Made by a program: the position numbers and the translations under genes. A DNA stretch of 64,000 nucleotides, taken from positions 1 to 64,000 of the forward strand of contig NZ_JAAEQH010000258.1 in the NCBI RefSeq assembly GCF_024231755.1, in the 5' to 3' direction. Below are positions 55,451 to 64,000 of the stretch, piece after piece. Numbering within the stretch: position 1 is the stretch's first letter; the number at the start of each line of letters is the position of its first letter. The notes below the pieces were generated by a model. That model ran no database searches. It saw nothing but the letters and a program-made list of their open reading frames with translations, and had not been told where the DNA came from. The DNA is from Neptuniibacter sp. GTDB lineage: Bacteria; Pseudomonadota; Gammaproteobacteria; Pseudomonadales; Balneatricaceae.

Positions 55451-56239
55451 CTAGTATTCGTACTTACTGACAATCGAGTCAAAGGTTCCATCTGCCTTCA
55501 TCTGTTCCATCGCTAACCTGACCTGTTCCACAAATTCAGGCGATACTCTCAACTTTGAGAACAGCAGATAAGTTGACCAGGACAACACCTCCATACGCTC
55601 ACCTTGGTGTAAAACAATATCAATTTTGTCTTCAAGCCCCTTCTCTTGGAGGTAGAACATGACAGGCAGAAGGTCACCAACAAACATATCCACGCGTTCA
55701 TTCAATAATTGCCTTACACTCTGTTCAGTAGAGTTAGCCAATTCAACTTTGTGGAAACGATGACTGTCTAAAGCCTGCCTGAAAGCACCACTGCCATATA
55801 AATAGCCCGCTCTAATAGAGATATCTTTGTCATCGACATTTGAAAAATCGGGTTTTACTCCAAACTGATCGGTTTTTCGTTTAAACAACACATAACTTTG
55901 CTGAATTAGGACACTATCAACGTAATATCCCCATTTCTTTCTAGGTTCGTTTTTACCAGCATTAAACAGAAGATCACGTTCTCCATGTTCAGTCACAAAG
56001 ACGGCTCGCTTCCAAGGGAAAAACCTAAATTCGATCTGTTCGACACCGACTCGATGCAGGGCCTCTTTGACAATATCTACAGCAAGCCCTTTAGGCTTCC
56101 CATCTTCACGATACTCGTAGGGTGGGTAATGAAGCGTAGTAGCCAAAATTACTTCAGGGTTCTTTTCAGCTGCCACAGCAGAAGAACACAGCATACAAAA
56201 CAATATCGTTCCGGCTATGTATCGATTTAAGCCCATCAA
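55451..56239 (-). CDS. Periplasmic solute-binding protein, family 3-like
   Basis: The 262-residue protein has a signal peptide cut near SSAVAA-EK, followed by LATTLHYPPYEYREDGKPKGLAVDI, the family 3 entry, and DMFVGDLLPVMFYL late. No permease or ATPase is nearby, as is common for transporter-less copies in marine gammaproteobacteria. The ligand is unknown. It breaks the plus-strand run of cassettes and marks the right border of the array. Confidence 0.85.
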   Translation of the reverse strand: MMGLNRYIAGTILFCMLCSSAVAAEKNPEVILATTLHYPPYEYREDGKPKGLAVDIVKEALHRVGVEQIEFRFFPWKRAVFVTEHGERDLLFNAGKNEPRKKWGYYVDSVLIQQSYVLFKRKTDQFGVKPDFSNVDDKDISIRAGYLYGSGAFRQALDSHRFHKVELANSTEQSVRQLLNERVDMFVGDLLPVMFYLQEKGLEDKIDIVLHQGERMEVLSWSTYLLFSKLRVSPEFVEQVRLAMEQMKADGTFDSIVSKYEY

Positions 56240-56572
56240 ACCTGCCTCAGGTATCTACACTATCTAAAAAGTATTATGCATATTACGGATAGATCAAATC
56301 TGGAGGCGCACTCATTCAAGGTGCAAAGCCTCCAAAATTAGGCAAGCCCGGAGCTTGGCGTTATAGTGCCTTAGGCATCCTTAATAATTACTCTATGGAA
56401 TTAGCACTGTTGGTCCTTCTCTTGAAGCTCACTGAGAATAAAAGTTCAGCAGGTAACATTATCTAGGGAACCTAGTAAGTTTTTAGGAATTGCCCTTTAT
56501 ATAAAACACAACAAGAAAAGCAATCTAACGCTTAATAAGCGCTTGTTTTTGACGTTAACGAGACACGAAATC
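56240..56572. other. Spacer with hairpins
   Basis: GGAGGC-GCAC...GTGC-GCCTCC (56302-56333) forms a two-part stem, and GAGCTTGGCGTTATAG at about 56350-56366 resembles an attC right end but lacks a left partner. CGCTTAATAAGCG precedes a T-run near 56529-56550. No gene. Confidence 0.4.
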
Positions 56573-57349
56573 ATGCAACCTATATTCACTTCTGTAGATG
56601 AGCTAAATACACACACAGAACTATTCTACGATCCAGAAAGAGCAGATAGTGAAAACACGGGACCATTCATTATTGTTTGCGATGATTTTTACCCGGACCC
56701 AATCGCTGTCAGAGAACTTGCTCTAAAAAATAAGTTTTTTCGATACAAACCACCACTAGCAGAACAAGTTGGTGAAGAAATCGCCGCACAATATGATGAT
56801 CCAAAAATTGTTTGGGAATCCTCAGCAATATTGCGATATTTGGGAACAACGGTTAAAAACCCTCAATCAGGTTATCGCCACTCAACACCAGAAGTTCGCG
56901 ATTTACTTAGCAGGGTTATTGATGAGCACATTGTCACTGATACCTGGGATACCTTAGGTGACTGGTGGAATGGTGCATTTCACCTTCAATACGAAGCTGG
57001 TGAGAATGTTCATCGCGTCATTCATCACCACTATAGAGAGGGTGATGTAGTGCCACGAGGCTGGAGCGGCTTAGTTTATTTATCTCCGGAAGCACCCAAA
57101 CAACACGGCACAACAATTTGGAAAAATAAAAAAACTAACCTTTGTATTGCCCCAGAAGGTGACCAATACGAGCAAGATACAGATCAATTTGAGCTTGCCC
57201 TCTCAATTGAAAATCGATTCAACCGCCTGGTGCTATTTCGGGAAAATGTTCTGCATCGTGCAGGGCATGGCTTCGGTACTACGCCAGAAACAGCACGTTT
57301 AATGCAGACGTTTTTCTTTAAGGCGGTTCAAAGCAAAGCTAAAAATTAG
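56573..57349 (+). CDS. DUF6445 protein (2OG-Fe(II) oxygenase-like)
   Basis: The protein of about 258 residues starts at ATG 56573. Motifs VIHHHYREGDVVPRGWSGLVY, YLSPEAPKQHGTTIWKNKKT, LVLFRENVLHRAGHGFG are those I associate with DUF6445, a cupin-like fold of the 2-oxoglutarate/Fe(II) oxygenase class. H and R near the C-terminus (HRAGHGFG) fit a metal/2OG site. Substrate unknown; monocistronic. Confidence 0.65.
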   Translation: MQPIFTSVDELNTHTELFYDPERADSENTGPFIIVCDDFYPDPIAVRELALKNKFFRYKPPLAEQVGEEIAAQYDDPKIVWESSAILRYLGTTVKNPQSGYRHSTPEVRDLLSRVIDEHIVTDTWDTLGDWWNGAFHLQYEAGENVHRVIHHHYREGDVVPRGWSGLVYLSPEAPKQHGTTIWKNKKTNLCIAPEGDQYEQDTDQFELALSIENRFNRLVLFRENVLHRAGHGFGTTPETARLMQTFFFKAVQSKAKN

Positions 57350-57427
57350 CTCAAACAGGGAAAAGGGATAAACAGAGTCCGAGAGGACAAACGCATTAAA
57401 CAGATCAGCACCCTTTTAAATTGGCAA

Positions 57428-57790
57428 ATGATCGCGCTAAACAAATCAGCAAAAGCACATAGCAAACTTATGAAAGATTTAGCTTTAAACGACCTGATCA
57501 ACGAAACGATTCACGTTCAGATCAAATACTTTGATACAGACAAGTCTACCGTTCTGCATGAAAACAAATTTAGTGGTCGCGTTATAAAAACCGATCCTAA
57601 CGAAGGCATATCGATACAGCCTGATGAAGATAAAAATGCTGTTGCGGTAATACCTCCATCCATAGAAGCGCACTGGCGCGATGAAAATAATACGATTCAT
57701 ATTGACTGGGTTGTCTACAGGCTGCAAGAAGTGCGAGCAGATGGTGAACATGAATGGTGGGACTGGCAACCTGCACCAAAAAGTCATTAA
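57428..57790 (+). CDS. Conserved small protein, unknown
   Basis: The 120-residue product is likely beta-rich (ETIHVQIKYFDTDKS, FSGRVIKTDPNEGI, IHIDWVVYRLQEV) and ends WWDWQPAPKSH. The start is 57428 or the second ATG at 57470; neither has a clear RBS. No family recognised. Confidence 0.55.
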   Translation: MIALNKSAKAHSKLMKDLALNDLINETIHVQIKYFDTDKSTVLHENKFSGRVIKTDPNEGISIQPDEDKNAVAVIPPSIEAHWRDENNTIHIDWVVYRLQEVRADGEHEWWDWQPAPKSH

Positions 57791-57855
57791 AGGGAACTCA
57801 TGAAAAGGCCAGCCCCTTTTAAATCGTCCCCAGCGTAAGAGTTAAGCTACTCATC

Positions 57856-58266
57856 ATGAAACCCGTAATCCAACAAGAGATCGCAGGCTGCGCTATTGCA
57901 AGTTCTGCAGCGATAGCTGGCTTGTCGTATGAAGAAGCCAAGCAAATTGCCAATGCCCTGGGTATCACTGCTGATGATAAAGAACTGTGGTCAGGCACAG
58001 CCCATATTAGAAAACTGCTTAATAAACTCGGTTACGCCACATCCCCAGAAGAGCTCAAATTTGAAGGTTGGGACAAGCTGCCTAATTGCGCACTGCTATC
58101 CATCAAATGGCATCTCGAGAAGGGCAAGCCGTTTTGGCATTGGGTTGTGTTTGTGAGAGAAGACGATAAAGAATATGTGCTAGATTCCAAGAAAGCGTTA
58201 AAAAACAATATCCGTACTGACTTCGGACGAATGAAACCGAAGTGGTATATTGAAGTCAGTTCTTGA
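57856..58266 (+). CDS. C39-like (papain-fold) protein
   Basis: The 136-residue protein starts VIQQEIAGCAIASSAAIAGLSYEE, with Cys12 in the C39-type nucleophile position (D-C-G-x-A in the family, here G-C-A-x-A). HWVVFVRED supplies the His and VLDSKKA the Asp. It lacks the leader-peptidase/ABC context of bacteriocin systems. Proteolysis is not proven; the upstream Asp-Cys-Gly is altered. Confidence 0.6.
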   Translation: MKPVIQQEIAGCAIASSAAIAGLSYEEAKQIANALGITADDKELWSGTAHIRKLLNKLGYATSPEELKFEGWDKLPNCALLSIKWHLEKGKPFWHWVVFVREDDKEYVLDSKKALKNNIRTDFGRMKPKWYIEVSS

Positions 58267-58322
58267 TCGAATCTAACTACCAGATACCCTATTTCCAACG
58301 AATCACTATCTAAACTCAATAT

Positions 58323-58934
58323 ATGCTTAAAACTCTCAGATTATTTTTAGCAACTTGTTTAGTTTTCTTATTAGCAGGGTGCGACTCTCCGAAACTCAAC
58401 AGTCTCAGCAGCGGTGATGTGATCGTTGCCTTCGGTGATAGTTTAACCGCGGGTGTGGGCACTGATAAATCGAGTAGTTACCCTAGCGTTCTTGCCAGAT
58501 TGTCTGGCCTAGAAGTTGTTAATGCAGGCATATCCGGTGAAACCACCAACGAAGGTGTAGTCAGGCTGCCAAAGGTTATTGATAGACATAACCCTAGCCT
58601 GCTTATACTGCTGGAAGGTGGTAACGATATTCTGAGAAACCGGAATTATGAAAAAATTGAGCGCAACCTTGATCATATGATCCAGTTCGCCCTTGAACGG
58701 GATATTCAGGTTGTTCTGATTGGTGTGCCGGAGAAAAGTTTATTCTCTGACTCAGCCCCTTTTTATAGTGAGCTGGCAGAGAAATATGATCTGGCTTTTG
58801 AACCGAGCCTCGTAGCAGACCTTATGCGCAGCCCCTCTAAAAAGTCTGACTCGATTCATTTCAATAAAGAAGGCTACGCGGATATGGCTGAAGGTATTTA
58901 TACCCTTCTATCGAAAAATGGAGCGCTTGAGTAA
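58323..58934 (+). CDS. SGNH-hydrolase lipoprotein, TesA/arylesterase-like
   Basis: The 203-residue protein has a type II signal peptide with lipobox LAGC (Cys about 20). SGNH blocks: GDSLTAGVG (Ser nucleophile), GISGETT, GGNDIL and the C-terminal DSIHFNKEGY (Asp, His). Relatives hydrolyse acyl esters and thioesters in the periplasm. Here it is lipidated, unlike E. coli TesA. Monocistronic. Confidence 0.88.
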   Translation: MLKTLRLFLATCLVFLLAGCDSPKLNSLSSGDVIVAFGDSLTAGVGTDKSSSYPSVLARLSGLEVVNAGISGETTNEGVVRLPKVIDRHNPSLLILLEGGNDILRNRNYEKIERNLDHMIQFALERDIQVVLIGVPEKSLFSDSAPFYSELAEKYDLAFEPSLVADLMRSPSKKSDSIHFNKEGYADMAEGIYTLLSKNGALE

Positions 58935-58982
58935 AGTAACTAAGCGAATACTTCTATTTTCCTAGCTACTAATTTCTAACAC

Positions 58983-59015
58983 CTAGCAGCCCCTTCTCCA
59001 GAAAGGGGCGTTCTC
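58983..59015. repeat. CTAGCAG-hairpin-GTTCTCG unit
   Basis: CTAGCA is followed by GCCCCTT...AAGGGGC (58989-58995/59003-59009) and GTTCTCG. It has the same framing sequence as the three units at 47973-48042, but a different, longer stem. Confidence 0.6.
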
Positions 59016-59032
59016 GCTACTAGCCCCTGGTT

Positions 59033-59368
59033 TTAAGCCTTCTTAACAAACTGCGCAGTTATCATCATCTCACCCGCTCCATCAACTTTGCAGTCCAGCT
59101 GGTGATCTTTGCCTTCAACCATGCGACGAATCAGTGCTTTGGTGCCAATCTTGAGCACCTGAGAGCTGCCTTTAACCTTAAGATCTTTGATGAAGGTAAC
59201 CTTGTCCCCTTCCTGCAGCAGTGTGCCATTGGCGTCTTTGATCTTAAGAGTTTCCTCTTCAGCAACTTCCGAAGGGTTCCATTCATAGGCACATTCAGGA
59301 CAGATTAGCATTTCCTGATCCTGGTAAACATATTCAGATTCGCATTTCGGACATGGAGGAAGAGACAT
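59033..59368 (-). CDS. yjdM: YjdM/PhnA-family zinc-ribbon protein
   Basis: The 111-residue protein has an N-terminal zinc ribbon [11 protein letters not shown]...CPECAYEW and the C-terminal beta domain typical of YjdM ([20 protein letters not shown]). The old PhnA name does not mean phosphonate use; function is unclear. Confidence 0.9.
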   Translation of the reverse strand: MSLPPCPKCESEYVYQDQEMLICPECAYEWNPSEVAEEETLKIKDANGTLLQEGDKVTFIKDLKVKGSSQVLKIGTKALIRRMVEGKDHQLDCKVDGAGEMMITAQFVKKA

Positions 59369-59559
59369 AGGATATTACTTCTTAAAATCAGTTTGGTGAG
59401 TATGTGCAGCTAATGACACATTTCCATTTAGGCGTGCAGTTTAACTGAATCAGGCTGGACTTTCCCCTATTAAGGGAAAGGAATAAAAGGAAAATGAGAA
59501 AAGAAAAACAGCAAAAAAGAACATCCCTGTTTTGCTATTTTGCTGGAGGGGGAAACAAA

Positions 59560-60729
59560 CTAATTACTGGTAGAACCTGCCGCCAACATCGGTTGGGATC
59601 CATCTTCTACAGGCATCATGCCGCGCCACCAGGCAACGGTTTGTTGTGGTTCAATCGCTTTAACCTTCTGCCCAACAATCGGGGTAAGTAATTTAACTTT
59701 GTGTTGCTCACTAAAGCGCTTCACCTCTTCCAGTGGCTCAAACCAATCATGCAACGCCAGATCAAAGGTACTGTTATGGATAGGCAGCATTGCTTTGCCT
59801 TTCAGATCGATATGCGCCTGTACGCTTTGCTCGGGCAGCATATGAATTTCCGACCAGAGTTCGTTATACGCACCTGTTTCAATCATTGTGATATCAAAAG
59901 GTCCGTAACGCTCGCCTATCTCTTTAAAGCCGCCGAAGTAACCAGAGTCACCACTAAAATACAGATTTGCCTGCACTCCTTTTATCACCCAGCTAGCCCA
60001 AAGAGTTTTGTCTTTATCAAATAAACCTCGACCAGAAAAATGCTGTGTGGGTGTGGCCGTTAGCGTGATCGAACCGAGTTCAACTGATTGCCACCAGTCC
60101 TTCTCAATCACCTTATCTGCATCGACACCCCACTCTACGATACGCTCTCCGACTGCCAGTGGTGTGACAAACCATTCAACCTTATCAGCCAGTTTTACCA
60201 CGGCATCTTTATCCAAATGATCGTAATGGTCATGGCTGATCACAACGGCTTTGATGGGTGGCAACTCTTCAATGTTGATAGGTGTTTTATGAAAGCGTTT
60301 TGGTCCAGCCCACTGCACCGGAGAAGCTCTGTCACTGAACACGGGGTCTGTCAGAATAAACTCCCCATCCAGTTTGATCAGAATGCTTGAATGCCCCAAG
60401 CGATAAAGCACCGGGCCTGTCTCACTCCCCAGATCGGAGGTATTTATTCTGGATACTGGCAATTGCTGTTTGGGCTGTGGCTCCTGACGCTTGGCCTTCA
60501 TATATTTAGCAGATATGTCCCAGATCTTACTGAAGGAGTTGCTGTAATTAATCTCGGTGTTGCTGAACTTGCCCTCAGAGAGAGGAGCGCCTGTCTCGCC
60601 ATTGCCTGTTTGCATTTTCTCTTCTTTCACTTCTGCTGTAGAACAACCTGACGCAACAACTGACATAACTAACGCTCCTATTAAACCCAGTAATACAGCC
60701 TGCTTAAGGCCTATTCTTTTAAACTTCAT
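59560..60729 (-). CDS. MBL-fold hydrolase lipoprotein (NAPE-PLD/UlaG-like)
   Basis: The 389-residue protein has a lipoprotein signal peptide (lipobox-like ASGC, Cys about 29) and a metallo-beta-lactamase domain with SHDHYDHLD (HxHxDH), HFSGRG, GDSGYFGG and the late HNSTFD. It matches the MBL group containing NAPE-PLD and the RomA/UlaG relatives. The substrate, perhaps a lipid or phosphoester, is unknown. It is divergent from a TetR gene with two operator-like repeats. Confidence 0.85.
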   Translation of the reverse strand: MKFKRIGLKQAVLLGLIGALVMSVVASGCSTAEVKEEKMQTGNGETGAPLSEGKFSNTEINYSNSFSKIWDISAKYMKAKRQEPQPKQQLPVSRINTSDLGSETGPVLYRLGHSSILIKLDGEFILTDPVFSDRASPVQWAGPKRFHKTPINIEELPPIKAVVISHDHYDHLDKDAVVKLADKVEWFVTPLAVGERIVEWGVDADKVIEKDWWQSVELGSITLTATPTQHFSGRGLFDKDKTLWASWVIKGVQANLYFSGDSGYFGGFKEIGERYGPFDITMIETGAYNELWSEIHMLPEQSVQAHIDLKGKAMLPIHNSTFDLALHDWFEPLEEVKRFSEQHKVKLLTPIVGQKVKAIEPQQTVAWWRGMMPVEDGSQPMLAAGSTSN

Positions 60730-60766
60730 AAGCTAATTAACAACTAGATATATTCATAACCAAAAG

Positions 60767-60829
60767 TAAACTATACGGTGTAGTTTATTTAAATATTTTA
60801 AAAAGTAAACCACTCAGTGTAAAATTTAC
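60767..60829. promoter_or_regulatory. Two operator-like repeats between MBL and tetR genes
   Basis: Site 1, TAAACTATAC-G-GTGTAGTTTA (60767-60787), is a 9-of-10 inverted repeat. Site 2 near 60803-60829, AAAGTAAACCACTCAGTG then TAAAATTTAC, repeats the first half AAAGTAAAC and GTGTA. They probably bind the divergent TetR regulator. Confidence 0.65.
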
Positions 60830-60861
60830 TTATCTTTACCTAATGCTCTGGCTTTGAATCC

Positions 60862-61473
60862 ATGACTGAAAAGAAACTCACTCGTAGCGAACAGAAACGA
60901 CAGGCTATCCTTGATGCTGCCCATAAGGCATTTAAGGAGTACGGTGTTCAGGGCACCAGCATGGATCAGCTTGCAGCGCTGGCCGAAGTTTCAAAACGTA
61001 CGGTATACAACCATTTCGAATCCAAAGAAGCTTTGGTGATGCATCTGATTAGAGAGATGTGGCAGAAGGCTATACAAGGATCAGATGTAGAGTTTTCTGC
61101 TGAAGGCAGTTTGGAGGAGCAGCTCACCCAACTATTGATGGCGGAAATTGAGGTAATTACCACTCAGGAATATATCGATCTGGCCCGAGTGGCAATGGGG
61201 CACTTCTTCTATCATCCAGAAGCGCTGAAGCAAGAGATTGAGCGTATGTCAGAGCAGGAGTCTGCACTAAAACGCTGGTTAAACTCTGCAATTGAATCCG
61301 GCAAGCTGAAACCGGTGGATATGGAATTTGCGATCAATCAACTGCATGGCATGATCAAAGGCAGTTTCTTCTGGCCTCAACTACTGCAGATAGCCCCCCT
61401 ACCCGATCAAAAGGAAAAGGAACATCTGGTTCAGGAAACGGCAGCGATGTTCCTTAGCTACTATCAAAAATAG
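60862..61473 (+). CDS. TetR/AcrR-family transcriptional regulator
   Basis: The 203-residue protein has the HTH at residues 10-60 (AILDAAHKAFKEYGVQGTSM, AEVSKRTVYNHFESKEALV) and a C-terminal helical domain like the AefR/TetR_C group. It is divergent from the MBL lipoprotein, with two operator-like repeats between the genes. Confidence 0.9.
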   Translation: MTEKKLTRSEQKRQAILDAAHKAFKEYGVQGTSMDQLAALAEVSKRTVYNHFESKEALVMHLIREMWQKAIQGSDVEFSAEGSLEEQLTQLLMAEIEVITTQEYIDLARVAMGHFFYHPEALKQEIERMSEQESALKRWLNSAIESGKLKPVDMEFAINQLHGMIKGSFFWPQLLQIAPLPDQKEKEHLVQETAAMFLSYYQK

Positions 61474-61547
61474 GCATCAGGCGAATCGGCGTGATCCCCG
61501 TAGGGCATAGAGGACACGCCTCAACAGCAAAGAAAGCAGAGTCTGAT

Positions 61548-61573
61548 GGAGCGATGCGATCTCCCCATCGCGA
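61548..61573. repeat. Single REP-like unit
   Basis: GGAGCGATG...CATCGCGA has the stem GCGATG/CATCGC with a 9-base loop. It shares both framing sequences with the doublet at 47904-47960. Confidence 0.55.
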
Positions 61574-61612
61574 TTTAAGCACTAGTTGTTCATTAACTAT
61601 TTGCTGTGATAT

Positions 61613-62248
61613 CTACAACTGGGCCTTCAGTTCATCAATGATTCGCTCAAGTTCAGCAACACGGTTTTCCAGTTCAGCAATACGGTCATTACCGCCACTA
61701 GGGGTTGCTGAGTCTTCCGTTACTTCAGGAATATCCACCTCTCCGCAGAACAGATGCGCATAACGTGATTCTCGTTTACCCGCTTCTCGGGGCAGCTTCA
61801 CAATCAATGCACCCGATGGACGATCGGCTAAGCGACTCAGAATCTGTTCAACCTCTTTAACATCGTCAAACTCACATAAGCGATTAGTACGGGTACGTAG
61901 CTCACCGGGCGTTTGTGGGCCTCGCAGCAGCATCACACAAACAACCCCCAACTCCTGTGCAGTCAGTTGCAGGTCGCTGAATTCGGTATTACAGAAGCGG
62001 TGTTTGTATTTAACAACGCGGCTACCAACCGTTTCTTCACGAATCAGGCGTTTATCACGCAGCTCGTCCAGCACGTTCTGTACATCCAGCTCTTCAAGAG
62101 ACATAACCGGCTCACGGTTGCTCTTCTGGTTACAAGCATTGGTGAGAGAGTTTAGTGAGAGTGGGTACTGATCTGGCGTGGTGATCTCTTTCTCAATCAG
62201 GCAACCGATTACACGCGCTTGGGTAGGAGTTAAATCCATTGTGATCAT
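61613..62248 (-). CDS. YceH-family (DUF480) winged-helix protein
   Basis: The 211-residue protein begins [30 protein letters not shown], the exact YceH pattern, with two winged-helix units and [17 protein letters not shown] in the second. A C-terminal coiled coil ([18 protein letters not shown]) follows. Function unknown, widespread in Proteobacteria. Confidence 0.9.
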   Translation of the reverse strand: MITMDLTPTQARVIGCLIEKEITTPDQYPLSLNSLTNACNQKSNREPVMSLEELDVQNVLDELRDKRLIREETVGSRVVKYKHRFCNTEFSDLQLTAQELGVVCVMLLRGPQTPGELRTRTNRLCEFDDVKEVEQILSRLADRPSGALIVKLPREAGKRESRYAHLFCGEVDIPEVTEDSATPSGGNDRIAELENRVAELERIIDELKAQL

Positions 62249-62319
62249 ATAGTTAGCTTCCTCGGAACAACGAATTATCTATAGAGTAGCTTATATCAAA
62301 GCAAAAAACCGGAAACAAA

Positions 62320-62895
62320 TTATTGCGGGTAGGTCTCCCTGACAATTGCTCTTTCCTGATGTAAATTTCTGGCTTCCAGCAGCGCGGGATATTCTGAAAA
62401 ATCATATAAACCCCTGAACTCAGCCCAGTCCATTAGAGAGATAAGGGCAATGGTTGCAATATGCCACTCGTCAAAACCACCTGCTTTTGCCTGCTCCTCC
62501 AGCCAATTCAGAGAGATAGGAATCCTCTCCCGCTGGAGTTTGAACATCAATTTGTCATCACTGGTTTCAATTCCTGAACGAGTAGCAAGAAACATAATGA
62601 TCAAAGCATCATTGACAGCATCCACAGCACTAACAAGATTCAGCTGTTCAAAACTCCACTCAGGCAAACCCAGCTCTCTGCGCAAGTACTCACAGATCAC
62701 ATGGGAGTCAAAAATGGTTTTCTCACCATCCATTAATACGGGGAGCTTACGAATGGGGGTAATGGCAGAATAAGCGGAACGTTTATCATCATCGTAAACA
62801 TCCACTGCTTCAAAACGATAATCAACACGATCCAGTAGCATACGCACCCTGCGAACATAGGGCGATGGGGAGGAGCCATAAAGTACGATCGACAT
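62320..62895 (-). CDS. Glutathione S-transferase family protein
   Basis: The protein of about 191 residues has SIVLYGSSPSPYVRRVRMLL (Ser/Cys active-site region of the thioredoxin domain), KLPVLMDGEKTIFDSHVICEYL, and a C-terminal helical domain. I start at ATG 62895 with AAGGAAAG upstream; a longer frame to 62943 enters the GGGCCT repeat. Substrate unknown. It is unlike the GST at 36257 in sequence. Confidence 0.85.
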   Translation of the reverse strand: MSIVLYGSSPSPYVRRVRMLLDRVDYRFEAVDVYDDDKRSAYSAITPIRKLPVLMDGEKTIFDSHVICEYLRRELGLPEWSFEQLNLVSAVDAVNDALIIMFLATRSGIETSDDKLMFKLQRERIPISLNWLEEQAKAGGFDEWHIATIALISLMDWAEFRGLYDFSEYPALLEARNLHQERAIVRETYPQ

Positions 62896-62919
62896 TGCTG
62901 CTTTCCTTAATCCAATGCG

Positions 62920-63060
62920 AGGGCCTGTTAACACTAATTTCATCGCCCCTGCAGGAGGCTATTTTTGTTCTCAACTTTTGCTCTCAACAAGGCAGTATGA
63001 GCGTAGTTTAGTTATTCTAAATAAGCGAATAATAACGAAGCTGAGGGCATAAAGGGCCCT
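62920..63060. repeat. Dispersed GGGCCTGTTAACACTA repeat
   Basis: It begins AGGGCCTGTTAACACTA and ends AAAGGGCCCT. Inside are GGAGGCTATTTTTGT, CAAGGCAGTATGAGCG and TTAGTTATTCTAAATAAGC, matching the reverse complement of the element at 10439-10707 in the first half. No coding content. Confidence 0.6.
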
Positions 63061-63130
63061 AGATACATTGAGCTTAACCTAATCACTGTTGATGGGCTAA
63101 TACAGGCTAGTTTTTGGCAGCGAAAAAAAG

Positions 63131-63160
63131 ACAAAAAAAACCCACGCATTAGCGTGGGGT
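63131..63160 (-). terminator. Intrinsic terminator of the prpF unit
   Basis: CCCACGC/GCGTGGG (63141-63147/63152-63158) with loop ATTA is followed on the minus strand by a run of eight T. Confidence 0.85.
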
Positions 63161-63285
63161 TTAAGGAAGAGCTATAAAACTATTCTGATAGGTAAACAGC
63201 TTTACTTAACGCTCTCCAACTCTTAGATCCAAGTGACTTCAGCTAAGGCGAAAAAACTTGGAAATAAAAGCCAGTAAAAAGTTGC

Positions 63286-64000
63286 TTAGAAAGTATCACC
63301 TGGGATACGAACATTACCTTCCATGATGACACGTGCGCTACGGCTCATTACCGCTTTCTTAGCAGTCCATTCACCATTTACTTCTTCAGCCGCTGCACCA
63401 ACACGCAGTGTTCCTGAAGGGTGACCAAAGGTAACCGCTTCACGCTCACCGCCACCCGCAGCAAGGTTTACCAGAGTACCTGGAACAGCTGCTGCGGTAG
63501 CAATAGCAACCGATGCTGTACCCATCATGGCATGGTGAAGTTTACCCATAGAAAGCGCACGAACGCAGACATCGATATCGTCTGCTGAGATCTGCTTACC
63601 GCTGGATGCTTCATAAGCCGTAGCCGGTGTAACGAAAGCGATCTTAGGTGTGTGCTGACGGGCAACTGCTTCAGAGATATCACTGATCAGGCCCATCTGA
63701 ACCGCGCCATAAGCACGCATAGTTTCAAAGCGCTCAAGCTCATCAGCGTTGCCGTTAATATCTTTCTGCAGCTCAGTGCCTTTGTAACCGATCTCATCCG
63801 CATTAACGAAGATGGTTGGGATACCCGCATTGATGAAGGTTGCTTTAAAAGTACCAATGCCCGGTACTTCCATATCATCAACCAGATTACCTGTTGGGAA
63901 CATGGAACCTTCGCCGTCAGCTGGATCCATAAATTCGATCACAACTTCTGCTGCTGGGAACGTCACACCGTCCAGTTCAAAATCACCGGTTTCCTGAACT
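63286..64000 (-). CDS. prpF: 2-methylaconitate isomerase PrpF, 3' part
   Basis: The frame is open to the window edge; the 5' part lies beyond 64000. Signatures: MFPTGNLVDDMEVPGIGTF, GTASVAIATAAAVPGT, and C-terminal VMSRSARVIMEGNVRIPG. PrpF isomerises 2-methylaconitate in the AcnD-dependent 2-methylcitrate cycle for propionate use; prpB/C/acnD are expected upstream (beyond 64000). The fragment is about 237 residues of an expected 390. Confidence 0.9.
   Translation of the reverse strand, partial: VQETGDFELDGVTFPAAEVVIEFMDPADGEGSMFPTGNLVDDMEVPGIGTFKATFINAGIPTIFVNADEIGYKGTELQKDINGNADELERFETMRAYGAVQMGLISDISEAVARQHTPKIAFVTPATAYEASSGKQISADDIDVCVRALSMGKLHHAMMGTASVAIATAAAVPGTLVNLAAGGGEREAVTFGHPSGTLRVGAAAEEVNGEWTAKKAVMSRSARVIMEGNVRIPGDTF

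Noticed and set aside
56340-56372. Eighth attC right end (GAGCTTGGCGTTATAG)
   Set aside because: There is no matching RYYYAAC left end within 120 bases, and the adjacent gene is on the opposite strand.
1-64000. tRNA, rRNA and CRISPR arrays
   Set aside because: No cloverleaf-like GGTTCGAATCC segments, rRNA stretches or regularly spaced repeats with unique spacers were seen; the only regular repeat is the 7-base array at 47794.

Overview
The window is chromosomal DNA of a marine gammaproteobacterium. The gene content (glycine-cleavage island, MobA-type hydroxylase, PrpF, MiaE, LpxH, EF-G2, OprD-type porin, integron cassettes) and moderate G+C fit the Oceanospirillaceae (Neptuniibacter/Amphritea/Neptunomonas-like). 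That placement is inference; there is no rRNA or tRNA gene here to test it.

Layout. 1-0.5 kb: the tail of an IS3-family transposase, then a strongly structured, pseudoknotted RNA candidate. 0.5-5.1 kb: a VOC protein, a Sel1-type lipoprotein, a MOSC protein, an aromatic/aspartate aminotransferase, and an OprD-like porin with a stop codon in its signal peptide. 5.5-18 kb: a glycine/serine utilisation island made of two divergent units. The minus unit is sdaA-glyA-gcvH-gcvP. The plus unit is Na+:alanine/glycine symporter-gcvT-lipA-soxG-like-homoserine-kinase-like. About 600 bp between them hold two identical palindromes, GTTTCC-TATT-GGAAAC. Together the genes import glycine, split it to CO2, ammonia and methylene-THF, combine glycine and methylene-THF to serine, and deaminate serine to pyruvate; LipA supplies the lipoyl group of GcvH.

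18-31 kb: a small helical protein, a TatD-linked radical SAM enzyme, then a predicted peptide-ligation locus: a giant transglutaminase/DUF2126 protein, divergent circularly permuted ATP-grasp + alpha-E genes, an ATP-grasp/alpha-E fusion, a second transglutaminase, and a PhoD-like phosphatase. 31-48 kb: mostly housekeeping genes (MobA-like hydroxylase, hisI, purU, a GST/TetR pair, glnS, ppiB, lpxH, miaE, a LysE exporter, a choice-of-anchor I protein, EF-G2). 47.8-48.05 kb is an unusually repeat-dense spacer.

49.4-55.4 kb: an array of integron gene cassettes with seven recognisable attC sites and no integrase in view (a CALIN). All genes are on the plus strand and most are unknown. One cassette carries a three-gene operon (two-TM protein, helical protein, PhoD-like phosphoesterase) whose last gene is frameshifted by what looks like a single lost G. 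55.4-64 kb: a periplasmic binding protein, DUF6445, a C39-like protein, a TesA-like lipoprotein, YjdM, an MBL-fold lipoprotein with a divergent TetR and two operator-like repeats, YceH, a GST, and the 3' part of prpF cut by the window end.

Two dispersed repeats with GGGCCT ends (one between sdaA and glyA, one before the last GST), REP-like elements, and a family of CTAGCAG-hairpin-GTTCTCG units are scattered between genes.
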